Of a stretch of 62,087 nucleotides of DNA, positions 16,761 through 27,033 are shown piece by piece. Every line of letters begins with the position of its first letter. Positions within the stretch are counted from its first letter, which is position 1. Location of the stretch: NCBI GenBank assembly GCA_025356815.1, contig JANXQL010000067.1:1-62087 (forward strand), in the 5' to 3' direction. Below the pieces are notes generated by a model, which did not search any database, was not told the origin of the DNA, and saw only the letters and a list, made by a program, of their open reading frames with translations. Source of the stretch: Pseudomonadota bacterium. GTDB taxonomy: Bacteria > Pseudomonadota > Gammaproteobacteria > Steroidobacterales > Steroidobacteraceae. A program made the translations under genes and the position numbers.

Positions 16761-18259
16761 ATGGCCGCCAGCCCCCCCTACCGCCAGCTCGAGGAAGAGT
16801 TTCGACGCCTGCACGCGTTTCGCGGCGCGCTCGCGACTCTGCGCTGGGACGCGGCCGTGATGATGCCGCGCGGCAGCGCCGAGGTACGCGGCGAGCAGCT
16901 CGCGGCGCTGGAGACCGAATGCCACGCGATCCTGACCTCGCCGAAGGTGTCGCGACTGATCGACCGCTCGCAGGCGAACTCGCAGGGACTCGAGGACTGG
17001 CAGCTCGCCAACCTGCGCGAGATGCGCCGCCAGCGCGACCATGCGCTGGCGATGCCGAACGCCCTGGTCGCGCGCCTCGCCAAGGCCAGCGCGCGCGCCG
17101 AAGTGCAGTGGACCGAGGCGCGCCGGACCCAGAATTTCGCCGACTTTGCGCCCCATCTTGCCGAGGTGGTCGCGCTGACCCGTGACCGCGCTGCGCTGCT
17201 CGGCCAGCACCTGGGCCTTGCCCCCTACGATGCGCTGGTCGACGAGTTCAGCCCCGGGGTGCTGACCGCAGATATCGATGGCATGTTCAAGGTGCTCGGC
17301 AGGCGGCTGCCGATGCTGATCCGCGAGAGCATCGAGCTGCAGGCCGTGAAGCCCTCGCTGCCGATCACCGGCAAGTTCGCCGCGTCCAAGCAGAAGGCGC
17401 TGTGCGTGGAGGCGATGAAGGCGCTGGGCTTCCCGTTCGACCGCGGGCGCCTCGACGAGAGCGAGCACCCGTTCACCGAGGGCATGGCGGGGGATTTGCG
17501 CGTGACCACGCGTTTCGAGCCCAACGAGCCGTTCACGGGCCTGCTCGGCGCGCTGCACGAAACCGGACACGCAATGTACGACCTCGGCCTGCCGGCCGAG
17601 TGGCGTGACCAGCCGGTCGGACGCAACCGCGGGATGGCGCTCGAGGAGAGCCAGTCGCTCCTGATCGAGATGATGGTCGTGCACAGCCGGCCGTTCCTGA
17701 CCTTCCTCAAGCCGCTGTTGGACAAGCACCTGGGCGTGTCGGGCCCCGAGTGGGAGGTCGAGAACCTCTACCGGCACCTGACCCGCGTGCACCGCAGCTC
17801 GCTCAGGGCCGATGCCGACGAGCTGACCTACCAGGCGCACATCATGCTGCGCTTCGAGCTCGAGCAGAGCCTGCTCGGCGGCGACCTGAAGGCCGCGGAC
17901 CTGCCGGCGGCATGGAACGCGGCGGCGGAGCGCAGGCTCGGGCTTGCGCCTGCGAACGATCTGGAGGGCTGCCTGCAGGACATCCACTGGGCGGTCGGCC
18001 AGTTCGGCTACTTCCCCGCCCACGTCCTCGGCGGCCTGATCGCGATCCAGCTGTGGGAGAAGCTGCGCGGCGACCAGGAGACGCTCGATGAGGAACTCGC
18101 GCGCGGCGATTTTACGGGCTTGTTCGCCTGGCTGCGCCAGCACGTGCATGGCGTCGGCGCCAAGATGACGGTCCAGGACCTGATCAAGGAAGCCACGGGC
18201 CGGCCGCTGTCGGCCGCCCCGGCGCTGCGTTACTTCGAAGCGAAATACCTCGAGCCGCG

Positions 18260-18263
<4 letters not shown>
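16761..18263 (+). CDS. M32 family metallocarboxypeptidase (Taq-type)
   Basis: 500 residues, the usual length of thermostable carboxypeptidase 1. The zinc motif H266-ETG-H270 and the third ligand Glu296 (in ALEESQS) are present. In the family the latter motif is normally HESQS, and here the His is Glu. The flanking family blocks [20 protein letters not shown] and [11 protein letters not shown] also match. It removes C-terminal amino acids in the cytoplasm, in a broad, proline-sparing way. It starts the forward run, and its stop overlaps the ttcA start. Confidence 0.93.
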
Positions 18264-19140
<877 letters not shown>

Positions 19141-19144
<4 letters not shown>

Positions 19145-20121
19145 CGACGACGGCGCTGGACGCGTCGGCCAGCGACGCGGCCGTGTTGCGACTGCAGGAT
19201 CGCTACCGCGGCCTGCTGTACGGCCTCGCGCTCGGCGATGCGCTGGCGGCGCCTGCGCAGCATCGCCGTCCCGGCACCTTCACCCGCATCGGCGACCTGA
19301 TCGGCGGGGGTCCCTACGAGCTGCCCCGCGGAGCCTGGACCGACGACGCGGTCGTGCCGCTGCTGCTCGCCGAGAGCCTCATCGATCGCGCCGCGCTCGT
19401 GCGCGACGATGCCTATGGCCGGCTCGCGAGCTGGCAGCGCGCAGGCATCGGTGCCCCCACCGGTCAGTGCCTGGGCATCACCGCGCCGATGGCGCGCGAG
19501 CTTGGCCGTTACGCCACGGCGCCGGGCACCCCGGTTGATGCCAGCCGCGTCGATCGCGAGGCGCTGCTGCGCGCCGGGATCGCCGCGGCCTTCGAACTGG
19601 CGGATCCCGAGCGGGCGATCGCGCTCGCGGCGGACCTTGCCCGCCTCACGCACGACCACCCGGTCGTCATCGACGCCTGCCGCTATGCGGCCGCACTCGC
19701 GGTCGGCGTGCTGCAGGGCGTGCCGCGCGAGGTGCTGCTGGCCCCGCTCTACAGCCCTGTGCCCGGCCTTTGGCAGCGCCAGCCGCTGCGCCGCGAGGTC
19801 GCAGCCGTCGCAGCCGGCGGCTGGCTGAACATTCCCGAGGCACCGGCCACACTGGCCGGTGGCGATGTACTCGCCGCACTGCAGCTGCTGCTCGGGGCAC
19901 TGGCCCGCGGCACCGGCTACCGCGATACTGTGCTCACCGTGGTCAATTTCGGGCTGGACGCGGACGCCAACGGCGCGCTGGTCGGCCAGTTCGCCGGCGC
20001 GCTGTACGGGGCCGACTCGCTGCCGGCACACTGGCTCGTCGGTCTCGCCGATGCCGGACGCATCGTCGCGACCGCCGACCGGCTGCTGGCCGCGGCGCTG
20101 GCCCGGATCGTCGCCCCGTAG
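19141..20121 (+). CDS. ADP-ribosylglycohydrolase family protein
   Basis: 326 residues starting at ATGA over the ttcA stop. [20 protein letters not shown] opens the ADP-ribosyl-[dinitrogenase reductase]/ARH fold. The first metal motif reads GAWTDDAV (family WTDDT) and the second [18 protein letters not shown] (family D-x-D-T/S-N). The acidic ligands are kept, but the Thr/Ser after DxD is Ala, so magnesium binding may be altered. Family enzymes remove ADP-ribose from proteins or metabolites. It leads a module with a metallopeptidase and an ATP-grasp protein. Confidence 0.85.
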
Positions 20122-20143
20122 CCGTCGCCCGAGGGAGGGTGCA

Positions 20144-21187
20144 GTGCCCGCGCGAGCCGCCAAGCCCCGCAAGAGCCGCCGCCATGCCTGGGCGGGCCTC
20201 GCCGACGAGGACCTGCTGGACGTGCGCTTCTGCGACCTCGGACTCACCCTGGAGGGCTCGACGCTCGAAGGCGACGTCGAGCGGCTGTATCGCGAGCTGC
20301 AGCGCCGCGGACTGTCGTTCAGACCGCATTGCTGGCTCGGCGAGGAATGGTTCTCGCCGGATGGCGTGCCGGGTTTTGCGATGCCGTTCTACCTCGCGCA
20401 TCCGCGGCTGCGGCGCCTGGAGCGGCGGATGATGCGCGAGGTCGAGGGCGGCAACCGCAACTGGTTCATGCGCATCCTTCGCCACGAAGCGGGACACGCG
20501 CTGGACAACGCCTACCGGCTGCGCCGGCGACGCGCCTGGCGCGAGACGTTTGGCCCGGCCTCGCTGCCCTACCCGGACAGCTACCGGCCGCGACCTGGCA
20601 GTCGCCGCTTCGTGCAGCACCTGTGCTCCTGGTACGCGCAGAGCCATCCGACCGAGGATTTCGCCGAGACATTCGCGGTCTGGCTCAAGCCCGGCTCGCG
20701 CTGGCGGCGCGAGTACGCGCAGTGGCCTGCGCTCGCCAAGCTCGACTACGTCGACCAGCTGATGGCTGAGGTCGCAACGACGCCACCGCCGGTCCGTACT
20801 CGCATGCACGTAGAATCCCTGTCACGCAGCACGCGTACGCTGCGGGAGCATTACGACGAGCGGCTCAGTCGCTACGCGCCGCCGACGCGGCGCGACGAGG
20901 ACGGGCTGCTCTACCGGGTGTTCAGTACCGAGCCCGGCAGGAAGCGCCTGCGCGCAGCCACCTTCCTGCGCCGGTTGCGACCACGGCTGCATCGCGCGAT
21001 CGCCGCCAGCGAGCACTGCGGCGAGTACCTCGTGCATCAGGTCATGCGGGCGGCTATACACCGCTCGGGGGAGCTGCAGCTGTACGTCGTGGGCGACCCG
21101 CGACGGGCGGCGCGACATGTCCAGAGGATCCTGACCCGCCTCGTGCGGGCATTCGAGAGGAGTGCCGGACGGCGGTTGAATCTATGA
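20144..21187 (+). CDS. Putative zinc-binding metallopeptidase (HExxH)
   Basis: 347 residues from the GTG at 20144, with GAGGGAGGG 5 bases upstream. The zincin motif H114-EAG-H118 in RILRHEAGHALDNAYRL is followed by E171-DFAET-FAVWLKP, whose Glu175 is a likely third ligand. No signal peptide, so a cytoplasmic enzyme. The profile matches the uncharacterised 'putative zinc-binding metallopeptidase' group. The basic C-terminal half (from about 225) has no recognised domain. Its stop overlaps the ATP-grasp start (ATGA at 21184-21187), so the two are probably made together. Substrate unknown. Confidence 0.8.
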   Translation: MPARAAKPRKSRRHAWAGLADEDLLDVRFCDLGLTLEGSTLEGDVERLYRELQRRGLSFRPHCWLGEEWFSPDGVPGFAMPFYLAHPRLRRLERRMMREVEGGNRNWFMRILRHEAGHALDNAYRLRRRRAWRETFGPASLPYPDSYRPRPGSRRFVQHLCSWYAQSHPTEDFAETFAVWLKPGSRWRREYAQWPALAKLDYVDQLMAEVATTPPPVRTRMHVESLSRSTRTLREHYDERLSRYAPPTRRDEDGLLYRVFSTEPGRKRLRAATFLRRLRPRLHRAIAASEHCGEYLVHQVMRAAIHRSGELQLYVVGDPRRAARHVQRILTRLVRAFERSAGRRLNL

Positions 21188-22218
21188 AGAAGCAGAAGAT
21201 ACTCATCGCGGTCCACGAGAGCCTGGTTCCGCCCGACTCACTTGTCGGGCACGACCAGCGCCAGATCGACGAATGGCGGACCGAATACGATGTCGTCTCG
21301 TACCTTAAGAACGCGGGCCACGACGTTCGCTGCATCGGGCTGCTGGACAGCCTGACCGAGCTGCGCACGACCATCCAGGAATGGCGCCCGCACGTCGTCT
21401 TCAACCTGCTGGAGGAGTTCGACGGCATCGCCCAGTACGATCAGCACGTGGTCGCGTTTCTGGAGCTGCTGCACCAGCCGTACACCGGCTGCAATCCGCG
21501 TGGCCTGATGCTGTCGCGCGACAAGGTTCTGTCCAAGCAGCTGCTGGCCTATCACCGTATCCCGACGCCGCAGTTCGCGGTGTTCCGGCGCGGCAAGCGC
21601 CTGCAGCTGCCCTCGAGGCTGCGCTACCCGCTGTTCGTGAAGTCCGCGACCGACGATGCGTCGCTGGGTATCGCACAGGCGTCGATCTGCGCCGATCCGC
21701 AGAGCCTGAAGGAGCGCATCTCGTTCGTGCACGAACAGACACAGAGCGACGCGCTGGTCGAGGAGTACATCGAAGGGCGCGAGATCTACGTCGGCGTGCT
21801 CGGCAACGATCGGCTGACCACGCTGCCGGTGTGGGAGATGAACTTCGGCTCGCTCGCGGAGGGGCAGGCCCCGATCGCGACGCGCAAGGTGAAGTGGGAC
21901 CGTCGCTACATCGCGCACCACGGTATCTCCACGGCAGCTGCGACCGACCTGCCGGATGCGGTGATGGCGCAGATCCGCCGCCTGACCAAGCGCATCTATC
22001 GCGCGCTGCACCTCACCGGCTACGCGCGCATGGACTTCCGCCTGCGCAACGATGGCGCGATCTTCGTGCTCGAAGCCAATGCCAACCCCAATCTCGCCGA
22101 AGGCGAGGATCTGGCGCGCTCCGCCCAGTCGGCGGGCATGAGTTACGATGATCTGCTGGCGCGGATCCTGTCGCTGGGCATCGGCTACCAGGCCGCCTGG
22201 CGCTCGAACGAGGGTTGA
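21184..22218 (+). CDS. D-alanine-D-alanine ligase-like ATP-grasp protein
   Basis: 344 residues of ATP-grasp fold. The Ddl-like N-terminal pattern VVFNLLEEFDGIAQYDQHV with the YTGCNPRGLMLSRDKVLSK block, the ATP-binding VEEYIEGREIYVGVL and the metal-binding FVLEANANPNLAEGEDLARSA are seen. Such enzymes make amide bonds through an acyl-phosphate. It is unlikely to be the cell-wall Ddl, because the end motif EANANPNL differs from the EVNTLPG of Ddl and no mur genes are near. It is coupled to the zinc metallopeptidase, which suggests one ligates and the other cleaves a related peptide-like product. Substrate unknown. Confidence 0.85.
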   Translation: MKKQKILIAVHESLVPPDSLVGHDQRQIDEWRTEYDVVSYLKNAGHDVRCIGLLDSLTELRTTIQEWRPHVVFNLLEEFDGIAQYDQHVVAFLELLHQPYTGCNPRGLMLSRDKVLSKQLLAYHRIPTPQFAVFRRGKRLQLPSRLRYPLFVKSATDDASLGIAQASICADPQSLKERISFVHEQTQSDALVEEYIEGREIYVGVLGNDRLTTLPVWEMNFGSLAEGQAPIATRKVKWDRRYIAHHGISTAAATDLPDAVMAQIRRLTKRIYRALHLTGYARMDFRLRNDGAIFVLEANANPNLAEGEDLARSAQSAGMSYDDLLARILSLGIGYQAAWRSNEG

Positions 22219-22219
22219 G

Positions 22220-22732
22220 ATGGATCTCGAACGCTACATCAGGACGATCCCCGACTTCCCGCAGCCCGGCGTGATGTTTCGTGACCTGACGCCGCTCCTG
22301 GGCAACGCCGCTGCGCTGCGCGCGGTGATCGGGCGTCTGATCGAGCCCTACCGGGGGGGCGAGGTCGACGTCGTCGTCGGCATGGAGGCGCGCGGCTTCA
22401 TCTTCGGCGCGCTCGCCGCCTGGCAGCTGGGGGCCGGCTTCGTGCCGCTGCGAAAGCCCGGCAAGCTGCCCGCCGCCGTCGAACGGGTGACGTACGACCT
22501 CGAGTACGGGACCAACTCGCTTGAAGTGCATCGCGACGCCATCAGCCCCGGCCGTCGCGTGCTGCTGGTCGATGACGTGCTCGCCACCGGCGGCACCGCT
22601 GCCGCGAGCGTCGAGCTCGTCCGCCGTCTCGGCGGTGAGATCGTCGGCTGGGCCTTCGTCGCCGAGCTCGCCGCGCTGGCAGGGCGTGAGCGCCTGTCGG
22701 GGCTGAAGATCCACTCGGTGCTGACGTTTTGA
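22220..22732 (+). CDS. apt: Adenine phosphoribosyltransferase
   Basis: 170 residues beginning one base after the previous stop. Salvages adenine with PRPP to give AMP. The start IRTIPDFPQPGVMFRDLTPLL is typical of Apt, and the PRPP-binding motif VLLVDDVLATGGTA (114-127) is intact. VVGMEARGFIFG is the conserved mid-section. The MOSC gene's TTG start overlaps its stop. Confidence 0.97.
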   Translation: MDLERYIRTIPDFPQPGVMFRDLTPLLGNAAALRAVIGRLIEPYRGGEVDVVVGMEARGFIFGALAAWQLGAGFVPLRKPGKLPAAVERVTYDLEYGTNSLEVHRDAISPGRRVLLVDDVLATGGTAAASVELVRRLGGEIVGWAFVAELAALAGRERLSGLKIHSVLTF

Positions 22733-23556
22733 GCGTGCCGCTGCCAGCCCGACTGGCGGCAATCTCGATCTATCCCGTCAAGGCGTGTAGGGCCACGGCG
22801 CTGCGCTCGACGGTGCTCGGCGCCCACGGACTTGCGGGGGACCGCGAATGGATGGTGATCCGACCCGACGGTCGCTTCCTCAGCCAGCGCAGCCACCCCG
22901 CGCTTGCCCGCGTGATCCCGACGCTTGAGTCCCATCACCTGCGACTGGACTGCGACGGCCAGCAGACGCTTACCCTCGAGACCGAGGCGGTCCTCGCCGC
23001 CGCGCCGGTCGAGGTGGGCGTCTGGGACGACCGGCTCGCCGCCTGCGATGCCGGTGACGCCGCCGCGGCGTGGCTGTCACAGGCGATCGGCTCGCCGGCA
23101 CGGCTGGTCCGCGTGGCCGCGCGCCACGGCCGGCGGGCCGACCCGGCGTATGCGGGCGCGCGCGACGTGCCGGTCGCGTTCGCCGACGGCTTCCCGCTGC
23201 TGGTGTGCAGCGTCGCCTCGCTCGCCGAACTCAATCGACGGCTGCCCTCGCCGGTGCCGATGGCGCGTTTCCGGCCGAACCTTGTGATTGACGGACTGCC
23301 GGCCTTCGCCGAGGACGGACTGCCGTTGCTGCGGATCGGCGCTGTCGCGGTGAGGCTGGTGAAGCCCTGCGCGCGCTGCTCGGTGCCGGGCATCGACCAG
23401 CAGACGGGGCTCGCCTCGACCGACCCGTTCCCGGCGCTGAAGGCGTTCCGCTACGACCCCGCGGTGCGTGGCGTGACCTTCGGTGTCAACGCGGTCGCCG
23501 ACGGTCCGCTCGGCGCACGCCTTGAGGTCGGCATGACGGTCCTGCCCGGCGGCTGA
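22729..23556 (+). CDS. MOSC domain protein with N-terminal beta-barrel
   Basis: 275 residues. The MOSC_N barrel (AAISIYPVKACRATALRSTVL, GDREWMVI) is followed by the MOSC domain with MARFRPNLVIDG and the cysteine segment LVKPCARCSVPGID (around 213-226). The family carries sulfur or acts on molybdenum-cofactor-dependent substrates such as N-hydroxylated compounds. The start may be TTG at 22729 (overlapping the apt stop) or GTG at 22735. A GST gene converges on it. Confidence 0.88.
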   Translation: MSVPLPARLAAISIYPVKACRATALRSTVLGAHGLAGDREWMVIRPDGRFLSQRSHPALARVIPTLESHHLRLDCDGQQTLTLETEAVLAAAPVEVGVWDDRLAACDAGDAAAAWLSQAIGSPARLVRVAARHGRRADPAYAGARDVPVAFADGFPLLVCSVASLAELNRRLPSPVPMARFRPNLVIDGLPAFAEDGLPLLRIGAVAVRLVKPCARCSVPGIDQQTGLASTDPFPALKAFRYDPAVRGVTFGVNAVADGPLGARLEVGMTVLPGG

Positions 23557-23560
23557 GCGT

Positions 23561-24226
23561 TCAGGGTGCGGTGCCGATCTCCTCCGAGGGCAAGCGGCGC
23601 GTCTCGGCCAGCGCCGCCTGCACCCAGGGCGTGATCAGCGGATCTTCGAGCGCCGTCGCCAGATACTCGAGCGCACGGGCGCCGAGGCCTTGCATGCCGT
23701 ACGTCTGGAAGCGGAACGCGACCGGCAGGTACATCGCATCGGCAGCGCTGTACTCGCCGAACAGCCACGGGCCGCGGCCATGATGGCGCTCGCGGCAGAC
23801 GCTCCACAGCGCGTCGATGCGCGCGATGTCGGCCAGCAGCGCAGGCGTCGGCGCGACGCGCCGATCGCGCGCGCGGATGTTCATCGGGCAGCTCGCCCGC
23901 AGCGCGCCGAAGCCGCCGTGCATCTCGCACGCCACCGCACGGGCCTCGGCCCGCAGCGCGCGGTCCGCCGGCCAGCCGCGACCGCCGGCGAGCTCGCTTA
24001 CGTACTCCAGAATCGCGATGGACTCGTACACCACCAGTGCGCCCTGGTGCAGCGCCGGCACCCGACCGGTCGGGGAATGACGGCGGGCCTCGGCGGCGAA
24101 GGCCGGGGTATCCAGCTCGAGCAGGATCTCGTCGAAGCTGAGCCCCAGGTGGGTCATCAGCGCCCATGGGCGCAGCGACCAGGAGCTGTAGTTGCGGTTG
24201 CCGATGATCAGCGTCAGTGCGGTCAT
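23561..24226 (-). CDS. Glutathione S-transferase family protein
   Basis: 221 residues from the ATG at 24226. A thioredoxin-like N-terminal domain (LTLIIGNRNYSSWSLRPWALM) with the serine-type SSWSLR active-site region, then GRVPALHQGALVVYESIAILEYV, then a helical C-terminal domain (FGEYSAADAMYLPVAFRFQTYG). Conjugates glutathione to electrophiles or reduces bound substrates; specificity unknown. It starts 5 bases after the GDPD stop, so the two may be one reverse unit. Confidence 0.92.
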   Translation of the reverse strand: MTALTLIIGNRNYSSWSLRPWALMTHLGLSFDEILLELDTPAFAAEARRHSPTGRVPALHQGALVVYESIAILEYVSELAGGRGWPADRALRAEARAVACEMHGGFGALRASCPMNIRARDRRVAPTPALLADIARIDALWSVCRERHHGRGPWLFGEYSAADAMYLPVAFRFQTYGMQGLGARALEYLATALEDPLITPWVQAALAETRRLPSEEIGTAP

Positions 24227-24231
24227 TGCGT

Positions 24232-25209
24232 TCAGCTCCGGCGACCGAGGGCGGCAAGAGTGACATCGGGGAAGTCGGTGAACAGGCCATCGACGCCGGC
24301 GAGCTCGAACAGAGCCCGGTGGGTCGCCGCAGCGTCGGCGGCATGCTCCGGCAGCTGGTCGACCCGGAATGTGTACGGATGGACGGCGAGTCCCTCGGCG
24401 TGCGCATCCCGCACGAGGCTCGTGCAGACGGGCGCCGCGCCGGCGGCCGGCCACTGCACGACCTGCGGGATCCAGGGGCCGATGCCGGCGGCGTAGGTGG
24501 CCACGCGCGCAAGTCCCGCCGGCGTGCGCAGCGCGTCGTAGTCGGTCGCCGCCTCGTGCCACGCATTCTCGCCGATCAGCTGCACCATGCGCAGCCGGCA
24601 GCCGAGCGCACCCTTGATCCGCAACAGCTCGGCATCGTCGAAGCACTGCAGCCAGACGTCGTCGTCGGCAGTGCGGTAGCCGAAGTCCGCGAGCGTGCCG
24701 AGCACCAGCGGACTGAGGTCCTTGCCCGCGGCGCGATGCCAGGCGGGGCTCTTCACCTCGGTATAGATGCCGGCGCGCCGCCCGGTGGCACGGTTGAGGC
24801 CATGGATGAACGTCAGCTCCTCGGCCAGCGAGCGGATACGCAGCGGCAGGTGCTCACCGAAGCGCTCGGGATAGGTGGCCTCGCCGCTGGTGGGGTTGAC
24901 GCGGTCGTGGACCGACAGTTGCGACAGCTCGGCGTAGTCGAGGTCGATCACGTACCAGTGCCCGTCGTCGCGCTTGCGGCCGGGGAACACGTTCGCAACG
25001 TCCGTGACCTCCTCCAGTACCAGATCGTGGAACACGACCGGTACGTCATCGCGCGTCAGCACGACATCCTGCTCGAGATAGTCGGCGCCGAGTGCGTGGG
25101 CGTAGGCCTTGGCGGCGAAGGTGTGTTCCGGCAGGTAGCCGGACGCGCCGCGATGGGCGATCACGATCGGTGGGCCGAAGGGACGGGAGGCAGACGGTGA
25201 CGGGTGCAT
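24232..25209 (-). CDS. Glycerophosphodiester phosphodiesterase
   Basis: 325 residues without a signal peptide, so probably cytoplasmic. The GDPD motif is IAHRGASGYLPEHT with His19, Arg20, Glu28; the metal ligands Glu46 and Asp48 lie in EQDVVLTRDDVPVVFHD (His61-Asp62). IYTEVKSPAW and LFTDFPDV complete the TIM-barrel pattern. It splits glycerophosphodiesters to glycerol-3-phosphate and an alcohol, providing carbon and phosphate from lipid heads. Its start overlaps the divergent HAD gene's possible upstream start. Confidence 0.94.
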   Translation of the reverse strand: MHPSPSASRPFGPPIVIAHRGASGYLPEHTFAAKAYAHALGADYLEQDVVLTRDDVPVVFHDLVLEEVTDVANVFPGRKRDDGHWYVIDLDYAELSQLSVHDRVNPTSGEATYPERFGEHLPLRIRSLAEELTFIHGLNRATGRRAGIYTEVKSPAWHRAAGKDLSPLVLGTLADFGYRTADDDVWLQCFDDAELLRIKGALGCRLRMVQLIGENAWHEAATDYDALRTPAGLARVATYAAGIGPWIPQVVQWPAAGAAPVCTSLVRDAHAEGLAVHPYTFRVDQLPEHAADAAATHRALFELAGVDGLFTDFPDVTLAALGRRS

Positions 25210-25231
25210 GGCGAGTCAGGATAATAGGTCC

Positions 25232-25936
25232 GTGAACAACCCGCCACGCGCCGTCTCGCTCGACCTGGACAACACGCTCTGGGACACGCCGCCGGTGCTG
25301 GTCAGGGCCGAAGCCGTGCTGCGGCGATGGCTCGAGGTCGAGATGCCGTCGCTGGCGGCACGCTTCGATCCGGCAGCGCTGACCGCGCTCAGGCTCGAGG
25401 TCGCAGCCACTGCGCCCGAGCGCGGCCACGACCTGAGCTGGATCCGCACCGAGACGCTGCGCCGTGCCGCACGCGCCAGCGACTATCCGGACGCGCTTGC
25501 CGATCGCGCGTTCGAGGTGTTTCTCGCGGCGCGCAACGACATCGAGCCCTATGCCGAGGTGGTTCTAGCACTGCAGCGGCTCGCCAGGCGCGTGCCGCTG
25601 TACGCGCTCACCAACGGCAACGCCTGCGTGCAGCGGGTGGGGCTCGGCGAGCATTTCTCCGGCGCGATCGATCCGGTGCGGGCGGGAGCCGCCAAGCCCG
25701 ACCCGCGCATCTTCGCGCATCTGGTCGAGGTCGCCGGCGTGCCGGCCGCGAGCATCCTGCACGTCGGCGACGACGCGCTCGCGGATGTGGAGGGCGCGCG
25801 TGCCTTCGGCCTGCGCACGGTTTGGATGAATCGCAGCGGCGGCGCCTGGACCGCGCCCTACGCGCCGCCCGACCATGAAGTGGTCGACATGGACGGCCTG
25901 GTCACGCTGGTGGAGCGTCTGCTGGCAGCAGACTGA
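25232..25936 (+). CDS. HAD-superfamily hydrolase
   Basis: 234 residues from the GTG at 25232 (an ATG at 25208 is possible but would overlap the divergent gene). HAD motifs: DLDNTLWDT with Asp11 and Asp13, GAAKPDPRIFAH (Lys), and HVGDDALADVEGA. A helical cap after motif I is of the C1 type. YigB-like FMN or sugar-phosphate phosphatases share this layout; the substrate is not determined. Transcribed away from the GDPD gene. Confidence 0.9.
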   Translation: MNNPPRAVSLDLDNTLWDTPPVLVRAEAVLRRWLEVEMPSLAARFDPAALTALRLEVAATAPERGHDLSWIRTETLRRAARASDYPDALADRAFEVFLAARNDIEPYAEVVLALQRLARRVPLYALTNGNACVQRVGLGEHFSGAIDPVRAGAAKPDPRIFAHLVEVAGVPAASILHVGDDALADVEGARAFGLRTVWMNRSGGAWTAPYAPPDHEVVDMDGLVTLVERLLAAD

Positions 25937-25961
25937 CGCACCGTGACCGGGGCGCGGCGGA

Positions 25962-26294
25962 TCAGAGCTTGGTCGGCTCGCCGCGCTGGCGGCGTTCCTC
26001 GATCCACTTGGACAACTCGCGCAGGTCGCGCTTCTTGCGCAGCGAGGCTGGCTTCTGCAGGCCGCTCTCGTACGGATTGTAGCCGCCCTTGGGCGTGACC
26101 ACGACGAAGCGGCCGGTGTTGAGGGAGATCTCCTTCGTCTGCCCGTTCACCTCGGAGATCTGCAGCGAGGCGATGCGGGCGAGCGGCTCGTCGGCGACGT
26201 CCTGCGCCCACTCCCAGATCGCGTTGCCGCGGTCGTCGTGCGCCACATGCCCGGTCGGCCCCGGGTCGGAACCGAGGAACGTGGGTCGTCGCAT
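25962..26294 (-). CDS. Small hypothetical protein
   Basis: 110 residues from the ATG at 26294. No known domain recognised. It starts MRRPTFLGSDPGPTGHV and continues as an acidic, tryptophan-containing N-terminal half (NAIWEWAQDVADEPLARI). A beta-rich middle (FVVVTPKGGYNPYESG) leads to a basic, helical end (LRKKRDLRELSKWIEERRQRG). No signal peptide or membrane segment, so probably cytoplasmic. A perfect CRP-type site lies 115 bp upstream. It could be co-regulated with the NUDIX gene behind it on the same strand. Confidence 0.6.
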   Translation of the reverse strand: MRRPTFLGSDPGPTGHVAHDDRGNAIWEWAQDVADEPLARIASLQISEVNGQTKEISLNTGRFVVVTPKGGYNPYESGLQKPASLRKKRDLRELSKWIEERRQRGEPTKL

Positions 26295-26408
26295 CTTCGC
26301 CGTGTCTACCAAGGTGGCTCGCCCCGAGTCGCGCCGCGATCGGCCTGTTTCGTGAGCCGGATAACATTTCCCGGCCTGACGACGATAGATCGGCGCATGA
26401 CGGGATTC

Positions 26409-26424
26409 TGTGACGCAGGTCACA
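26409..26424. promoter_or_regulatory. CRP-type binding site (TGTGA-N6-TCACA)
   Basis: TGTGA at 26409-26413 and TCACA at 26420-26424 are exactly 6 bases apart, the full consensus of the CRP/Vfr/Clp family. For the reverse-strand gene at 26294 a weak -10 (TGTTAT on the reverse strand, 26365-26360) would put the site near -62, class I spacing. The hexamer choice is inferred. Confidence 0.6.
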
Positions 26425-26473
26425 CCACACGGGTAGGGCGACACCCCAGGCGGGTTGCAGGCGCCGTATTACG

Positions 26474-26998
26474 TCAAATGCGCAGGCCCACGCGATGGGC
26501 GGCGCGTTGCAGTGCGATCACCGTCTTGGCATCGACGATGTCGCCCTCGAGCGCGCGCCGCAGCGCCTCCACCAACGGCAACCAGCAGATCTCGATCACC
26601 TCGTCGCGCTCCGGCGCGGCGGGCACGGCGCTCAGGCCCTCCGCGAGGTAGAGGTGGACGATCTCCGTGTAGACGCCCGGCGAGGTGATGATCTGGCCGA
26701 GCGACTGCCAGCGCTGCGCTGCAAGTCCCGCTTCCTCGGCAAGTTCCGCTCGCGCCGTGTCGTCGGGGGTCTTGCCGTCGAGCTTGCCGGCCGGCACTTC
26801 CCACAGCCAGCCGCCCGCCACGTGCCGGTACTGGCGCAACAGGCACACATCGCCTGCGGTGTTGAGGGCCACCACCGCGGCACCACCCGGGTGGCCGACG
26901 ATCTCCAGTCGCGCCAGCTGCCCGTTCGGCAGGACCACGTCGGCGACGTCCAGCGTCACGACCGCGCCCGTGTAGAGCCGGCGGCGGATTTCGGTCAT
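26474..26998 (-). CDS. NUDIX hydrolase, ADP-ribose pyrophosphatase-like
   Basis: 174 residues from the ATG at 26998 (AGGGGA 8 bases upstream). The NudF-like core has PGGAAVVALNTAGDVCLLRQYRH and WLWEVPAGKLDG before the Nudix box (71-92). The box is one residue shorter than canonical, with R and E of the RE pair displaced (ARAELAEEAGL); the EExG portion is kept. Family members cut ADP-ribose to AMP and ribose-5-phosphate. The shortened loop may change activity or specificity. Confidence 0.85.
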   Translation of the reverse strand: MTEIRRRLYTGAVVTLDVADVVLPNGQLARLEIVGHPGGAAVVALNTAGDVCLLRQYRHVAGGWLWEVPAGKLDGKTPDDTARAELAEEAGLAAQRWQSLGQIITSPGVYTEIVHLYLAEGLSAVPAAPERDEVIEICWLPLVEALRRALEGDIVDAKTVIALQRAAHRVGLRI

Positions 26999-27033
26999 CG
27001 GCAGGTCCCCTTGCGACATCGGCATCCAGGCGC

